From: a virus
Reading direction: 5' to 3' (one strand)
IMG/VR virus record: IMGVR_UViG_3300035698_012192
Coordinates: 1 to 21,466 of that record
Length of the DNA: 21,466 nucleotides
Position numbers and translations under genes: made by a program. The notes under the pieces were generated by a model. The model saw nothing but the letters and a program-made list of their open reading frames with translations. It had not been told where the DNA came from and did no database searches. Shown one piece after another: positions 21,029-21,466 of the stretch (position 1 is the first letter of the stretch; each line of letters begins with the position of its first letter).

Positions 21029-21466
21029 ATGATAATACGAATTAAACACCAAACTAATTTTGTTGTAATATCTAAAATACCATTAGAAGATTCAAGAATG
21101 ACCTTCAAAGCAAAAGGGATATTAGCTTACCTTTTATCAAAACCTGATGATTGGGAAACAAATGTATTTGACTTAGCCAAACATTCTATTGAAGGACAAA
21201 CTTCTATACGATCTGGACTAAAAGAATTGGCTCAACTAGGGTATGCTAAAGTATCCCAGTCTAAAAATAAGCAAGGTCAATTTGAGAAAATTGAGTGTAC
21301 TATCTACGAAGAGCCCAATAAGAAAAGAATACGAACCTCATTTACTTATAAAGAAAACCCGCTAGCGGAAAACCTGTTAGCGGAAAAACTGTGTACAGAA
21401 AACCGTACTGTAATAAATAATAATATTAATAATAATTATATTACTAAGAATGATAATACAGATAAG
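21029..21466 (+). CDS. Winged-helix, replication-initiator-like protein (cut by window edge)
   Basis: An open frame of 146 codons runs rightward to the window edge with no stop. AAGGGG lies six bases before the ATG. The first ~85 residues, with M-T-F-K-A-K-G-I-L-A-Y-L-L-S-K-P-D-D-W, D-L-A-K-H-S, then S-I-R-S-G-L-K-E-L-A-Q-L-G-Y, match the winged-helix N-terminal domain of phage and plasmid replication proteins (helix-turn-helix, DnaD-like initiators). It presumably binds DNA; replication initiation or regulation are both possible. After residue ~100 it turns into a linker with an L-A-E-N-L/L-A-E-K-L duplication and an asparagine-rich stretch, as is common between the two domains of such proteins. 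It is the only rightward gene and faces away from the queE promoter. Confidence 0.65.
   Translation, partial: MIIRIKHQTNFVVISKIPLEDSRMTFKAKGILAYLLSKPDDWETNVFDLAKHSIEGQTSIRSGLKELAQLGYAKVSQSKNKQGQFEKIECTIYEEPNKKRIRTSFTYKENPLAENLLAEKLCTENRTVINNNINNNYITKNDNTDK
21362..21391 (+). repeat. Tandem 15-bp repeat in the linker of the rightward gene
   Basis: Two adjacent 15-base units (21362-21376 and 21377-21391) differ at two positions and encode L-A-E-N-L and L-A-E-K-L. They lie just before the asparagine-coding AAT-rich tract (about 21414-21437). Such linker repeats often vary in copy number between related phages. Confidence 0.6.

Noticed and set aside
1-21466. tRNA genes, CRISPR arrays and insertion sequences
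   Set aside because: I saw no cloverleaf-like segments, no regularly spaced repeats and no transposase motifs. The only mobile sequence is the QueE intein.

Overview
The window looks like part of a large double-stranded DNA phage (or prophage) genome. Almost every base is coding, genes abut or overlap by 1-44 bp, nearly all run leftward, and most start behind a strong AAGGAG-type ribosome site. The sequence is AT-rich, and replication, recombination and DNA-modification genes of phage type are mixed with many small unknown proteins. The host cannot be named. The low GC, strong Shine-Dalgarno sites and the initiator-like protein at the right end are compatible with a low-GC Gram-positive host, but this is only an inference.

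Layout, following transcription of the minus strand from right to left. At 20864-21028 lies a divergent control region with a good sigma70-like promoter facing left. From 20863 to 14978 runs a DNA base-modification block: QueE (7-carboxy-7-deazaguanine synthase, interrupted by an HNH-containing intein), two unknown proteins, a QueD-fold paralogue, a radical SAM/SPASM enzyme, a GT-B glycosyltransferase and a DpdA-like DNA transglycosylase. From 14965 to 11418 come the sliding clamp and a uracil-DNA-glycosylase/family A DNA polymerase fusion. A second promoter with the same motif (11372-11400) precedes the clamp loader, a small membrane protein, a gp32-like ssDNA-binding protein with a repeat-bearing tail, a UvsY-like protein, a RecA-family recombinase and a RuvC-like resolvase. 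Then comes an Mre11/Rad50 (SbcCD) module in which the Rad50 ATPase is split into two separated genes with the nuclease between them. The left end carries a hypoxanthine-type phosphoribosyltransferase, QueD, a DEDDh exonuclease, a zinc-ribbon/GroES-like protein and the first 38 codons of an acyl-carrier-protein-like gene cut by the window edge. On the plus strand, the only gene is a winged-helix, replication-initiator-like protein, cut by the right edge.

How the parts fit: QueD and QueE make 7-deazaguanine precursors from GTP-derived substrate, and the DpdA-like enzyme would exchange guanine in DNA for the modified base. The radical SAM enzyme and glycosyltransferase, whose genes overlap each other and that of DpdA, may elaborate the base further. 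FolE and QueC are not in the window, so they are host-supplied or lie elsewhere. The rest is a phage replisome (clamp, loader, polymerase, SSB) coupled to recombination (RecA, mediator, resolvase, Mre11/Rad50). Helicase, primase and structural genes are not seen.
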